Below are positions 1 to 11,305 of a stretch of 64,000 bases of DNA, one piece after another. The position numbers and the translations under genes are program-made. Every line of letters starts with the position of its first letter. The first letter of the stretch is position 1. The DNA lies in contig NC_030987.1 of NCBI RefSeq assembly GCF_000149955.1, positions 2,137,236 to 2,201,235 on the forward strand. Reading direction: 5' to 3'. Origin of the DNA: Fusarium oxysporum f. sp. lycopersici 4287 (lineage: Eukaryota; Ascomycota; Sordariomycetes; Hypocreales; Nectriaceae). The notes beneath the pieces are model-generated. The model saw only the letters and a list, made by a program, of their open reading frames with translations. It ran no database searches and was not told the DNA's origin.

Positions 1-159
1 ATGATGCCTCCTGACTCCTATCCCTCTGCCAGCTTGGAAGATATCCAATTCAAAAACTACTTTAATCATCCCGTCCGCTTGCATCTACCAGGACGACTCC
101 CACGTATACAATCATTAGATACTTAGCAACCACCAAACTAGGCCGTGCTATTCTGTTCT

Positions 160-2822
160 TCAGCCAACAACAACCTTCATGCTCAAGCTCTCAAGAAAAC
201 CACCAAGATCCTCCTTCTTCACCTCTACCACGCAATGCTCAAAACTGTCAATTCGAACCCGCGTGTTGGTTTCTGCCACTACCTCTTGAAACGCGATGCC
301 AAACTTGTTGAGGCCGTAGCCTTTCTCATGCTCGACATCCTCGTCATCCGACGCGTCAGAGTCTGAGCTATCCGAGTCCTCTGATTCCGTTTCCAGTTCG
401 TCGTCATCATCACCCGCGTCTCGTCGGGCTGCACGTTTATCCTCTCGTATCTTCTGCTTCGCTAGACGTGACTCTTCTTTCTTCTTGAGTTTTTCTTCTC
501 TCTCGGCTTTCCGTTTCTTGGCGGCTTCTCTGTCAAGCAGTGTGGTATCTGGACCGCCACCGCCGCCAGTGCCTACGACGACATATACACCTCTTTTCTC
601 GTTCAGGCTTGCGACGACAAGGGGTGTACCGCGACCACCATGTGATAGCTTGCCATGCGTTTCCCTCTCTTGTTCAGCAAGGGCTTCGCCTATCCAGAGT
701 GATAATTTGGTCAGCGCTGCCGGATGGGTGAACAATGAAACGTCAGGGCCCTCCTTGACCACACACATGCGGAATGCACGAAGATGCTTGATTTGCTTTT
801 TGTTGATAAGAGATGTTCCTGTCCGGTAGATGGCACGGTGGAGGAACTGTGCAGTAGGAAGACCGGCCTTCAGCGCGTCGATACTATTGTCGAAGTCAGC
901 GAGGAGAATAGGTCTTCAACGGATTGAACTTACTTTTCAAGCGCGTCATATGCCTCCCAGAACCGCTCAATCCATTCTTCGCCCTGAGCTGCAAACTCGG
1001 CCTCCTCTTCCGCGTCTCTACCAGCTTGACTTGCTATTACGGCGGGGTCTGGATTCTGAACATGTTTTCCAACTTCTAGCAGCGCACCAATAACGACTCC
1101 CACATCCTGGGCACTCAGCGTTGCTCGCCATCCCCAACTTCGGACAAACCCCCACCCATCCTTCGCGCCAGCACGGTCTTTACCATCCGTATCGACGGAC
1201 GGTACCATCTCGTCAAGGTTGTAAAGTGAGCCGTATTTCAATAGCTTTGCCCTTAACTCACGTTTCAGCATCATGTCCATGTGAGTATAGCTCTGCTTGC
1301 ACTGTGCCAGGCTGACCCCCATCTTTGCAAGTAACTTGTGAAGTCGCTTGATTCCTGCTTCGCTCCAAGTCTTGAGGCGAGAAAAGAGATATGGCGAGTG
1401 CAGCATACTGTCGTAGAGGCTCCAGTGTCTGATCAGCAAGAATCTGGGCTCAGGGGACAGCCGAATTCCCGTATCTTCAGGGTTCCTTGCTGTCGTAGGA
1501 ATCACGCCTGCATTTTCTGCAGCAACACGTCCATTCGCAAGTTCCGGGGGGTTCAATCGCCTGACTTCATCGCGAAATTCTTGGCGTATTCTAGCACCTC
1601 GAGCGCCCAACCAACCTGTTGGGCGACTCTTGTCGCTCTGTCTGACAGGCGCAGCAATGCCTGCCGATGAGCGGCCATAGAGTTCCATAGATGTGACTCC
1701 AACTATAGATAACCATAGGAGGTCATTGTCTGCTCTGCCAAGATCAGAAGCAAGCGAATACATCATCGATGATAACGGTTCCGAGAAAGAAGATCCAACT
1801 TTGTAATAATGGTGGAGAATGGCCTCGTGCTTTTGTCGTAACCGCAGGAGCTGTCTCTTTTGTGCGCGAAGTGACGGCCCTGCAAGTAACTGTGCTCCGG
1901 AGGGAGGCTCGATAGCATCGCTTGACAGACCAAGATCAGGCTGTCGCATTGATATGAGCCCTCTTTGCTGTGGGCGCCGAGGTGATTCAGCGATAGAGCT
2001 AGACTGCACAGAAATGTCAGTAAGTCCAATTATAAGTAGTTCAAGCCGTCATACTGAGTTACTCCTTCGCCGTTGGTGGGGCCTATCATCGTCGCTTTCG
2101 TCCTCTGCATCTGACCAGCTTTTTCGCTTCTGACCTGCACGAACAGGCTCTGGGATGATATCGTTTGGATTTTCGTCGTCATCCTCATCGTCGGTGTCTC
2201 CCAAGTCCTCACCATCGTCGTCGATTTCGGGCATCTCCATCAATTCGAGATACGCATTGCGCTCAGTTTGCATATCGTCGACAATATCGCCGTCATCAAA
2301 GACAATAATACCACCCTTACCAGGTTTAAATGCTGATTCAATCATACCACCATTGACACCAGTAGGGCATCTCGACTGATAAGACGATGAGACCTCCGTT
2401 TCGAGGTCGAGGGGAAACCCGCCAAAAACGTTTCCAAGGTTCCACGGTCGATGAGCGTCCATAACCCAGACCTCGACGCCACTGTAAGGCTGATCGTCAC
2501 CTTCAGGCTCAAGGCCAAGGAGTGGCCCCAGATCAACCATTCCCCCAACACCAAGGCATACAACGACACCACCACTTCCTCCCTGAGACTCCATCATGGG
2601 CACGACCAATTCTCGGCCAGCCTTCTCAAGATCTGTATAACCAGCAACAGGCTGTATTTTGTGGGGAATATAGTCATGTTTCAGTAGCCGGGTTAGGATC
2701 CTGCAAGCACAAAGAGCATCGGGTTCGAGAGCGACGAGAATAAGTACAGGTGGGGAGAGCGGGTGTCTTGTTTGCTGAAGGTGGACGTAGAGTTTAGAGA
2801 TCAATTGCCGCGGGAGATACAT
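160..2822 (-). CDS. CDC45: CDC45 replication initiation factor (three exons)
   Basis: Cdc45 joins MCM2-7 and GINS to form the CMG replicative helicase in the nucleus. The model has exons 2822-2055, 2003-934 and 883-160, which join in frame to 853 residues, normal for fungal Cdc45. Intron 1 runs GTATGA to GCAG and intron 2 GTAAGT to TAG with a CTGAC branch-like site. The N-terminus (MYLPRQLISKLY) and the following DHH-like fold region (LVALEPDALCACRILTRLL, VWVMDAHRPWNLGNVFGG) match the family. Residues about 150-255 hold a long acidic stretch followed by a basic KRKSW/RRRRS patch. Exon 2 has the usual LPLLRLRQKHE-like and DMMLKRELR regions. The last exon begins NIDALKAGL and carries a second charged, probably disordered tract (KRKAEREEK then DDDDELETESEDSD) before a conserved C-terminal tail. 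The start is the first ATG of the open frame. The long leader upstream contains a C11 run on the coding strand. Confidence 0.93.
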
Positions 2823-2925
2823 GTCGACGATAGTAAGGAAGCGGTTCGATCGCTAAGTCTATATGCCACAAGTTTCATGAGGGTGAGTGAGAGTTGTATA
2901 ACGGTAATCGGTCTTGTATCATCAA

Positions 2926-2936
2926 GGGGGGGGGGG
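2926..2936. repeat. G11 homopolymer
   Basis: Eleven consecutive G on the plus strand, about 100 bp upstream of the CDC45 start, so C11 in the CDC45 promoter or leader. It is a likely site of length variation or sequencing error. Confidence 0.95.
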
Positions 2937-4682
2937 AGGGAGATCGGGACGCGACGATCGCGTAGAGTCGACGAGGAAAAGCCGAGAAGGGAAATAAACA
3001 ATGATACAATGAGAGCCTTTAAAATAAGATAAATGGGTAATCAATTATCGGAATGAGAAATGAAGATGCTCGAAGCGTAGAAGTACAGACGGCGTTATCG
3101 TCCGTTATGCTTGCTGATCAATATGGGAGTGCGTTGTGCTACAGTGGCTCTTGGTTGCTCAGACGTTGAAAATCAATTTGGTTCGACGTGTTTTTGGCGA
3201 CGCGACGCGCTTTCCCTGCGCCGACCGTGTAAATTGGCCAAGCCTAGCGGAATGGGAGTGGCTTGCATGGACTGCCCCTCCTTCCATTTATAGATGACAA
3301 GGTCCTCACAGGCCTACTCAAGATTTGCATACCTTGGTTTGAATGGATAAGTAATCGAGAAAGAAAAGAATTCGGCTTTCTTTTTGAGCTGAGCTCGTAC
3401 TTCTCAGTCAGTTTCTGTATCACGAACCTTCGCTTGGGCATGAATACAAATATGCATGAAAAACTCAAGTATTCTGCCGTGCTTGTTTATGTTATCCGTG
3501 CCTTCATCCTTGGGTAAGGTAGGCTGTTTAAGGCACTGGTAATGTATGAGGTCACCATAGTAGTGATCTGTAAGGGTATTGATATCAGTTCACTATCTCT
3601 CAAATAACTCATCTTCGATTCGTCTTCCAATTTTTGAGATCTCTCAATATATTTAAACTTGTGCGAAACAGAAATGTCATCAAGCACCCCCTGGTCAAGT
3701 CAGTTCGGATATCTTGATGACTTATCCGAAGCTACTAGCTGGGATTTCTTGCTCCTTCATAAGGCACAGCACTCAACTCTTCCCTATAATTCGGAACCGC
3801 GGCTCTATGACTTGTAGTTCGTAGTGCTGTCAGGACATCCAACGCCATATTTGTCATTATCTCGACAAAGATTTTGAATGTACCTTGGGTCTCTATTCAG
3901 TACAAGGCATGCAGCACTTTGGCTGAAATATCCTATTGTACCTATGCCGAGCACCTAATCCTTGACCATGGTTTCAGCAGAAGTGGACATTCCCTTTTCC
4001 GCGTTACTTAACAGAAACAGTTCAATGATTTGGTCAAATACGGCAGTTTTGTATTACTACGCAAGCATGCAATGCATTCACGGAGCCTTGCCTTGCCGTG
4101 ACGGAGAGGAGTGGACGACCCCAACATCCTCCGCTCCGAAGTGACGGTGGGCAGGAAACAAATGGAGACTGGTCCTTATTATTAGGTTCCTTCGGCCCAC
4201 TGTGGGATTGGATGGGATGGCATTGCAATGATTGCACCTATGCAGGATACGTTACTGTTACCGTTACTCTACGATACCTTTGGTAGAGCACAGCACCACC
4301 TCCTCGGACCAGAATTGGTGACGGAAAGGTCTCGCTTTTTATTTGCCTCGCCTTTCTGCTCCGACTGCGTGAATTAATGGCTCTCAGAAACGGAATGGTC
4401 GAGAGAGTGGCATGATCTATCGTTGTATTAGGCCGGCCACATTCCCACACAAGCTTGAAAACCAACAAGGTATAACTCATATATCCGTCAAATTGAAACA
4501 TAGGGCAACTGAAGTTGACGAGACGCGATCATCACGACTTGAATTCCTCCAAACCTTCACACGAAACCCTCTATCCTTAGCCACAGCACTGTCTCTTGTT
4601 GGCGTTCCTCTATCACAATCAAGAACAGTTGCCATTTTGCATCCCTCGTCTCAGCTTTATTAGCTGCCTTAGTACACCGGAC

Positions 4683-4697
4683 TCGCTCGCTCGCTCG
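4683..4697. repeat. TCGC tetranucleotide repeat
   Basis: Nearly four perfect copies of a TCGC/CTCG unit in the C/T-rich region upstream of the methyltransferase. Simple microsatellite. Confidence 0.85.
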
Positions 4698-5412
4698 TTC
4701 GACCACGTCACAACTGGGTCGCATTACGGCCGCCGATCAGTGTGAACTCTTCTCAAAAGAGTTTCGGTTTGTCCCGACGGCTCGGGGCCATACCGCTTAA
4801 CCCAAGAGCCTATCCCGCACCGACCGTCTGTCTTGTCTGCTACCAACTTACCGGTCGCCTGGGATTCTGGGTCTCCCTGCACCGCCGACCCTCCCTTCCG
4901 TTCTTCTGGAAATCCTCCTTGGCTGTTCTCTCATCGTATTGGCTAGCTGGGACCATTCACTCGGTTAGTCCCCTCCACACAGTCCGGGTTGCTGGGTCTT
5001 GTCGCTCTTGTCACTCACTCTGTGCAACTTTTCGTTCAACCAGGCCTTATCAAACAGGCTGGTTTGGTCGATACCTGGTATTGGCGTGCTTGCTTCTCTC
5101 GACTGTCCCTGTCACATATCATTCTCCCAGTGTTAGCTTTCCCTGCCTTTGAACAGGCTTCCCCTGCGACATACGTACCCTACCATCGGGACAAGGTCTG
5201 GGTATCTGTCACCGGCATATGTATGTATGCTTGACCCACCGAGGCCTGTCCTATCATTCTGCCCTTCTTTTAGCTTGCTGCTACAATACCTATCTGCTGC
5301 TTTTCTGCGGAGTGCTCATGTATTCGCATCAAATTCTATTTCCTTCCCACTTAACTTACCTCTTCTCGAGTACGATCCTTCAAGGGGGACTTGAAGCAGA
5401 GGTTCCATAGCG

Positions 5413-6541
5413 ATGGACCATAGAGACCCCGAAGACGACCCAACGTCAGACTATGGAGATTCAATAGCAACCTCCGAATTTACTTCAGTTAATACCAGGG
5501 AACTTTACTCGTACGAGCATGGAAGGTGTGTTGCTGATCATTGTTACACCCCGTCGATGAATGCTAATCTGTTAGGCGGTATCAAGGCTTTCTCTGTGGT
5601 CGTTATGGCCTACCAAACGACGATGCTGAGCAGGTTCGCGAGGGCCTGAAGCATAAGCTGTACCTGGATTATCTCCTCGACGGAAAGCTATTTCTGGCCC
5701 CCATCGGGAACAACCCGCAAAAGATTGTTGATCTTGGTACAGGTGTTGGCATGTGGGCGCAAGACGGTCAGTTCTTCCGTCTCAATCGCAATACTCTCAG
5801 GCTGACAATGAGCCTGCCTTAGTCGCAGAAAACTTTCCCAGCGCACGAGTTATAGGATGTGATCTTTCACCCATCCAACCGCATTGGACGCCGCCCAACG
5901 TTGAATTTCGAGTAGAAGATCTGGAGGATGAAAATCGTCCATGGACAAGAATATATGACGATGCAGATTTAATTCATGTCAGAGCCTTGTTACAGACCTT
6001 GCGAAAACCGAGACAGCTATTAGAAAGAGCTTTTGAGTAAGTTGTGTCAGAATCAACCTGTCGTAACCCCAGCTCATTCAATGCTGCTAGAAAGCTGAAA
6101 CCAGGTGCTTGGATTGAAATCCATGAAATTGTTCCCTTTGTCTTCTCTGTTGACGGTACTGCCGGAGATGATCATCCTATGAACCAGTTCTACCGCCTTG
6201 TCGAGGGTCCCTTTACAACGATATATGGTTGGAATCTACGCTTTCCATTCCAGATCGTTGAAGCGCTGCGTGACGTTGGATTCATCAATGTCAATGAACG
6301 CCATTCATACACACCTGTTGGCCGATGGCACCAGGAAGCAAAAATGCGAGAAATGGGAATTTTCACCCAAAATATCCTTGAGGAATGGGTCACGGCAATG
6401 CTCGGCCGTCCGGACATCATGGGAGTCACAGAAGAAGAGGCATATGAGCTTGGGCACAGCGTATTCGAAACCTTCAACAACACTCGCATTCACGCACAAC
6501 TCGACTGGATTGATTGCTGGGCGCAGAAGCCACTTTCATAG
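5413..6541 (+). CDS. LaeA-like SAM-dependent methyltransferase (four exons)
   Basis: Class I (Rossmann) SAM-dependent methyltransferase of the large fungal LaeA/UMTA-type family. Substrates of most members are unknown; LaeA itself is a nuclear regulator of secondary metabolism. Exons 5413-5525, 5576-5766, 5823-6036 and 6091-6541 join in frame to 322 residues, a normal length. Seen directly: an acidic N-terminus (MDHRDPEDDP), the YxGRYGLPND region, SAM-binding motif I (IVDLGTGVGMWAQD, about residues 87-100), the acidic-loop/motif II region VIGCDLSPIQP, a VEDLED motif, a post-motif KLKPGAWIEIHE, and a GRW motif near the C-terminus. The second intron's acceptor is the TAG at 5820-5822, which restores WAQDVAENFPSA; nearer AG sites give a wrong frame. 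It lies near a Zn2Cys6 regulator and an MFS exporter, but with no synthase in view a role in a metabolite cluster is only a guess. Confidence 0.85.
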
Positions 6542-7473
6542 GGCACTGAAGAAATCTTTAGCAAAATGGCCATCCTGCAAAATTTCTCCCATGCGAACGG
6601 ACATTCGACAGAGACTGACTCAAAACTGTCAGCGTGCATAATGCTTTTGCCCTCACTTGGAATGTGTGACACCTCAATACTCTGACTGCTAACCTACCTA
6701 TCTGGTCTTGGTGACTGGGATGACATGGATGTAGGGTTACCTCGCATGCTGCTCCAGAGTTGTAGAAATGCAACACAAAGCAAACAATGGCCCGCCATAT
6801 AAGCTAATCGTTCTGCCGTGGCTTATGCTGGTTGTCTAATTGGGAAACGGCTGCATAATAAACTGAAATGCTTCACCATATCCTCGGGTCTGCTCCGTAC
6901 ATAGTTTAGCACAGCTATCGGCTTGACTTTGAGGTGAAGATGGGACAGGCAATGCCTCCACTCTTCTGCGGTGATACTTCAGGCTGAACTTGACACAACA
7001 TCTATACTAGTAAGTAAAACATTAGCGGGCTTCTGTGAATAAAAGCCACCGTCTGAATAGGCTGGGTGCGCTTCCGATCTGTGGTCCTCAGCCGTGCCCA
7101 GTAAGTTATTTAGCTTATAAATCTTGAATGGGACACTGCATTCTCCAAGGATTGGGTAGAAGTTGATGTGAGAGCGTCTTAAGTCTGATACAGATGCCAG
7201 CATGAACAAACTGCGCTTGTGATTATGGTGCCTCTGTGGCCATTCGTATACTCTAGTTCGAGCTAGGATTGTGAGCTGTATGTGAGGCAGTTGCCAAGGA
7301 AAAGAAAGAAGAAAAGAAAAATAGAATACTAGATACCGATATACTGTATCATGTTCAAATACTATCATGCAAACAAACATCCAAGATAAAGCATTCCACT
7401 TTGAAGGAGCAAAACAAATAAACAAAAGAACAATGGCGCTCGTATATCGTATCACATCACTGCTCATAGTGTT
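6542..7473. other. Intergenic region, convergent 3' ends
   Basis: Downstream flanks of the plus-strand methyltransferase and the minus-strand transcription factor. I find no gene, repeat or structured RNA that I can support. The minus-strand open frame at 6979-7467 has no recognisable domain. Confidence 0.5.
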
Positions 7474-10047
7474 CTAATTCCCACCAAACATGCGACCACC
7501 TGGAGGATTACCAGTCGGAGGACGCCCCATACCTCCCATCCCAGGTGGCATACCAGGCATACCCCCGCCAATGCCACCACTGAAGCTGCCAAACCCGCCC
7601 ATCGGGGTGAAACTTGAAGTATCGTTGTAACCAGACATCATATAAGTCCAGTCCATCTCACCAGGCTCGTCGCTGGAGGCAACGGAGCCCGAGTTTGCCC
7701 GTTGACCATGGTGCACAGTTCCGGGCGTCATGTGGCCAACAGAGGGGGCAAACCCAGTGGAAGAGGGCGTCGTGACCTGAGAATGCGGGACGCCGATTGG
7801 AGGCTGGGGAGGATTTGGAACAGGTCGATTGGCTTGCTTTGCTCGCCGGCGAGCTGCTACACGCTCACGCAAATGCCCCAAGAAAGCTGGTCTGTGAACC
7901 CTGTCTGCCAGCAGCTATCAAGGCAGCTTCATGCGCATCCCAGGCTTTGATGAAATGGCCACCAAATGCCATATGCATAGGGTTGTGGTAGTTGTTGAGA
8001 AGGCCACGGAGGTCATGATTCTTTTCGATGGCATCCCATGCTCGCTCTACCATTGGGCCAGAGACGCGATGGCGTAGCTCCTGGACAAGAAACATGTAGG
8101 CGGGAAAGGGGAAGTGGTGCATAGAGTACCATTTGAAGGGCCGGAGGGACTCGGATGACTGGACGACATTGTCGTATTCGATCATTTGCGTGGCTTGTAG
8201 GAAGAGGCTGTCGCGTTCAACGTCTTTAAGAGGCAGATTGTCATCATTGCTATGCATTCGAACAAGGAAGCTAATGATTCGCATCTTGCACATAGCTTGA
8301 CGAGTCATGGTAAGGGTAAAGAAGTGCAGGGGGATCTTAGGGTCGCATTGGCTCAGGTAAGTGCCTTCTATGTGTGCACAGAAACCGTCGAGCGTATAAG
8401 CAGGGCCGTCTTGACCAGCAAGGCGAATGGTAGCTTGATTCTTGGAAGCAGGTGTCCCGGCAGGACTCTTATCTGTGTTGTTCATTTTGTAGCTGTCGCG
8501 ATTACTATCGCTTGAAACCGCCATGGCGAGCTCGACTCTCGTAAGAGAAAAGAGCATCTCGGTTGGTCCAGAGTGTGGTGTAGGGAACTCTTTACCGTCA
8601 ACATGTAAATCCGAGTCGTTGACGTTCATGGGAATCTTGCAGTCGCCGCCGGTCGAGAGAGCAGTGACTGTTGATCCTGCCATCTCTCCTAGCCGTCGAT
8701 CGTATCCCACAAGGGTCCACCACAGTCGGCGACGCTGCTCAACCTCAAATGGCGGTAGCCCAAACTGCGCTGGATCCCGGTGAAGTCCCATCCGCTGGGC
8801 AANNNNNNNNNNNNNNNNNNNNNNNNNNNNNNNNNNNNNNNNNNNNNNNNNNNNNNNNNNNNNNNNNNNNNNNNNNNNNNNNNNNNNNNNNNNNNNNNNN
8901 NNNNNNNNNNNNNNNNNNNNNNNNNNNNNNNNNNNNNNNNNNNNNGAATTCCCAGGTTAAACTTACGAGGTAAAGAATATACGCCTGCAAGAGAATAGGA
9001 TCGTTGACCCTCATAAACCCGGCTTTCGTCAGGGCATGCTGTGTGCCAGTATGGTATCTTGCCAGGAGCTCCTTTTTGGTCTCGTTGAACCGTTTGTAGA
9101 CGTCTGCATCCTCAAGCGATGTGATCGCCATGAGGTACATGGAGAACATGAGAGCCTCGATGTTCTTTGGTGCATTTTCGAGATCAGAGCTCGCCTCTAT
9201 GATCTGTGCTTGAACTGTAGGAACATGTGTTATCTTGAGCAGGGGATTAATGTTGTCGATATATATTTGCCAGAGCTGGAAGATGTGTATTGTGGAAGGA
9301 TGAAGATTCACAATAGGGACTGGGGCAGCTCCAATGATGAAAGGAAACCCATCAGTGTCAAACATTCGATCAAAGGCACGATGAATACTTGAGCCCACTT
9401 CAGGTTCATCATCAGAGGAATCTTGCAGCATGTGTTCACTGGCTCGAAACTACGTTGAATATTAGACGATTGTAGTGAGCGAGAGGAGAACTCAGCCTAC
9501 CTCCTTGTGATAAGAAAACCACGCCCCGCCGCCAGTCCTATAATCATGTGAGCAGAAGTACTTCGAGGGGCGTTGACATGTTTTGTCTGCAGGATGCATA
9601 CCGTTGCTCTGAATTAGATGGTGCAGGGGATGAACTAGCTTCAGGGGTTGTCTTAAGACCTTCAAAATCGTTCTCAAGTTCTTCAACATCTTCACCCGGG
9701 GGGCCATCAGGTCTTAATTCATGCCCGATGGCATCAACTTTGACACCGTGTTCCGCTAGAAGGGTTTCGTACTTTTTTAGCCGATCGATCAAGTCCTTCT
9801 CCTGGAGACGCTTCTTCCGGCGGCGAGGAGGCTGGGGTGGAATAACACGACATTCAACTTTGGCCTTTACACAGTTGGCACACGGCTTGTTCTTGTCACA
9901 GCGGACCTTACGCTGTTGACAAAGCACACAGCTGGTCCCTCGAGTTAATTTGATGGCGGAAGGATCCTGAGGTTGCTGTACTTGAGACTGCTGTTGCTGC
10001 TGCGGGGCCGATCCGGGGACACCGGGAATGCCATTTGGGTAGGGCAT
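7474..10047 (-). CDS. Zn2Cys6 fungal transcription factor (gapped, with a probable one-base frameshift)
   Basis: Fungal binuclear zinc-cluster regulator. Exon 1 (10047-9602) starts MPYPNGIPG, passes a short polyQ stretch and carries the zinc cluster with Cys40, 43, 50, 56, 59 and 66 (CX2CX6CX5CX2CX6C), followed by a basic linker and a short coiled coil (KDLIDRLKKYETLLAEHG). Exon 2 is 9537-9501. Exon 3 (from 9449) holds the start of the fungal-specific factor domain and ends at a GTAAGT donor near 8966. Then comes the N gap 8803-8945. After the gap the domain continues (AQRMGLHRDP, EQRRRLWWTLVGYDRRLG). Near the C-terminus the frame runs into a stop after AAGRQGSQTSFLG, while the continuing sequence (HLRERVAARRRAKQ, then a Gly/Pro/Met-rich tail) is in another frame. 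Removing one base from C4 at 7876-7879 joins them. The target genes are unknown. The gene is divergent from the MFS exporter. Confidence 0.85.
8803..8945. other. Assembly gap (143 N)
   Basis: Run of N inside the Zn2Cys6 gene. It hides the end of one intron and part of the fungal-specific transcription factor domain just before AQRMGLHRDP. A GAATTC site abuts the right-hand edge. Confidence 0.99.
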
Positions 10048-11133
10048 GGCCAGTCAGTAACTGTGTCAGAGGACCGAATCGCCGGATGGTTTGACCCCGA
10101 CGGAGTGGGTATCCTATGCCGGATCTGCACGGGGCCGGGCAAGGGGTACAGGCGACGGCGAAGGAGGTGTCGGGCCCGGGCGAGTGTGTGCTGAGACAAT
10201 AAGACACAGCAACAGCCACGCGTTATTGGGTATTGACGTGGCGGCGAATGAAGAGCGGGGGTAGGCCCCAGAAAGAGGCGTTTTTGTTCAGATTTGAGAG
10301 ACTCTCATGGGTTCCCTGAGCTGCAAGTCTCTTTCAGCTGTAGGTACTGGACTGTCGGAATTCTCAGCCCTACAGTAAGATACTTGCCTACCTACAGTAG
10401 AGTAGCTTGTGGGTAGGGATCAGAGTCAGGGACCTGCAAATGCATCCATCCATCTGCTTGTGGCCAGTGACAGGACAGATCTGCAGAAGAGGGAACGGAC
10501 GTTGCGATGCGTTGGATGGATAATTATGGCGTGTTTGCGATCTTCGGGCCCGAGATTACGGGAACGGGAGCTTGATTTTTGCTTGGCGGCCGTGCTCTTT
10601 TATGAGAGACTGTTTGATATCGTAAGTAGGATTGAACTGATTGGTCCCCTCGATCCTTGCGTGCTAATGGGTGTTGAAGATGAGGTTGAGCGGATCAGAT
10701 ACAATCAAGGGCGGGTCAAGAGGTGTAATCCAAGGGCGAAATGAAGAAAAGGCGAAGTACCATTAAGAGACTCTCTTCGGGTAGTAGACAAGAAAATGGC
10801 CGAGAGTTGTCAAGTTTGAGTGTTGCTCATGATGAGTTTATGTCCGTCGGTCCCGAGGGAGGGGACACTCTTGGCACCTTCGCGACTTTGATTTCCCAAT
10901 CGAGTATAGCTTTGTGGTCTCCGGATCCGACCTATAACTGATCCCTTCACCTTCGGGACCCTTATTCTACGTCAAACCACTTCTCTCGGGTCAATTTTCG
11001 TAATTTTCTCTATTAGGATGAGTATTGACCGAGCACGCGCATCTTCTGTATGTAAATCTCTTCTAGGTCCTGCCGCTAGTTTCAACTTATTGCATGGCTC
11101 GGTTTTCAGTCCGTCCGATGATTACTTGCAGCG

Positions 11134-11147
11134 TAGATATATATCTA
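11134..11147. promoter_or_regulatory. TATA-rich perfect palindrome
   Basis: TAGATATATATCTA is a perfect 14-bp inverted repeat 158 bp upstream of the MFS exporter start. It could serve as a TATA element or a dimeric factor site; function is inferred only from position and sequence. Confidence 0.4.
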
Positions 11148-11152
11148 GCAAA

Positions 11153-11281
11153 ATGTCCAGTTCAACAAGCCTCATCTTGCTCAGCAGCACCAGATTCCAG
11201 TGTTTTCCAACATTTGCAGTCATACTAATACTAATACGCTGTATAATATCACATCGTATAAGCACCTGCACCTCCAGCTGA
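11153..11281 (+). other. Possible upstream ORF before the MFS exporter
   Basis: An ATG-to-TGA frame of 42 codons ends 24 nt before the exporter start and is in the same frame but separated by the stop. If the transcript starts near the TATA palindrome just upstream, this uORF could lower translation of the exporter. No homology is recognised; it may be chance. Confidence 0.3.
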
Positions 11282-11305
11282 ATAGCTTCAGCTTCAACTT
11301 CAACC

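Larger units (their letters stand above)
2823..5412. other. Intergenic region between CDC45 and methyltransferase
   Basis: These are divergent promoters: CDC45 reads left and the methyltransferase reads right. I see no convincing gene. It holds a G11 run (2926-2936), a GTTAC-type triple repeat (4251-4268), a TCGC repeat (4683-4697) and long C/T-rich stretches from about 4690 to 5400, typical of fungal leaders. Short open frames here have no recognisable domain. Confidence 0.6.
10048..11305. other. Divergent promoter region, Zn2Cys6 factor and MFS exporter
   Basis: About 1.26 kb shared between two divergently transcribed genes, so regulation of the exporter by its neighbour is possible. It contains several CGG/CCG triplets, a 14-bp perfect palindrome at 11134-11147 and a possible upstream ORF at 11153-11281. 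No other gene is supported. Confidence 0.55.
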
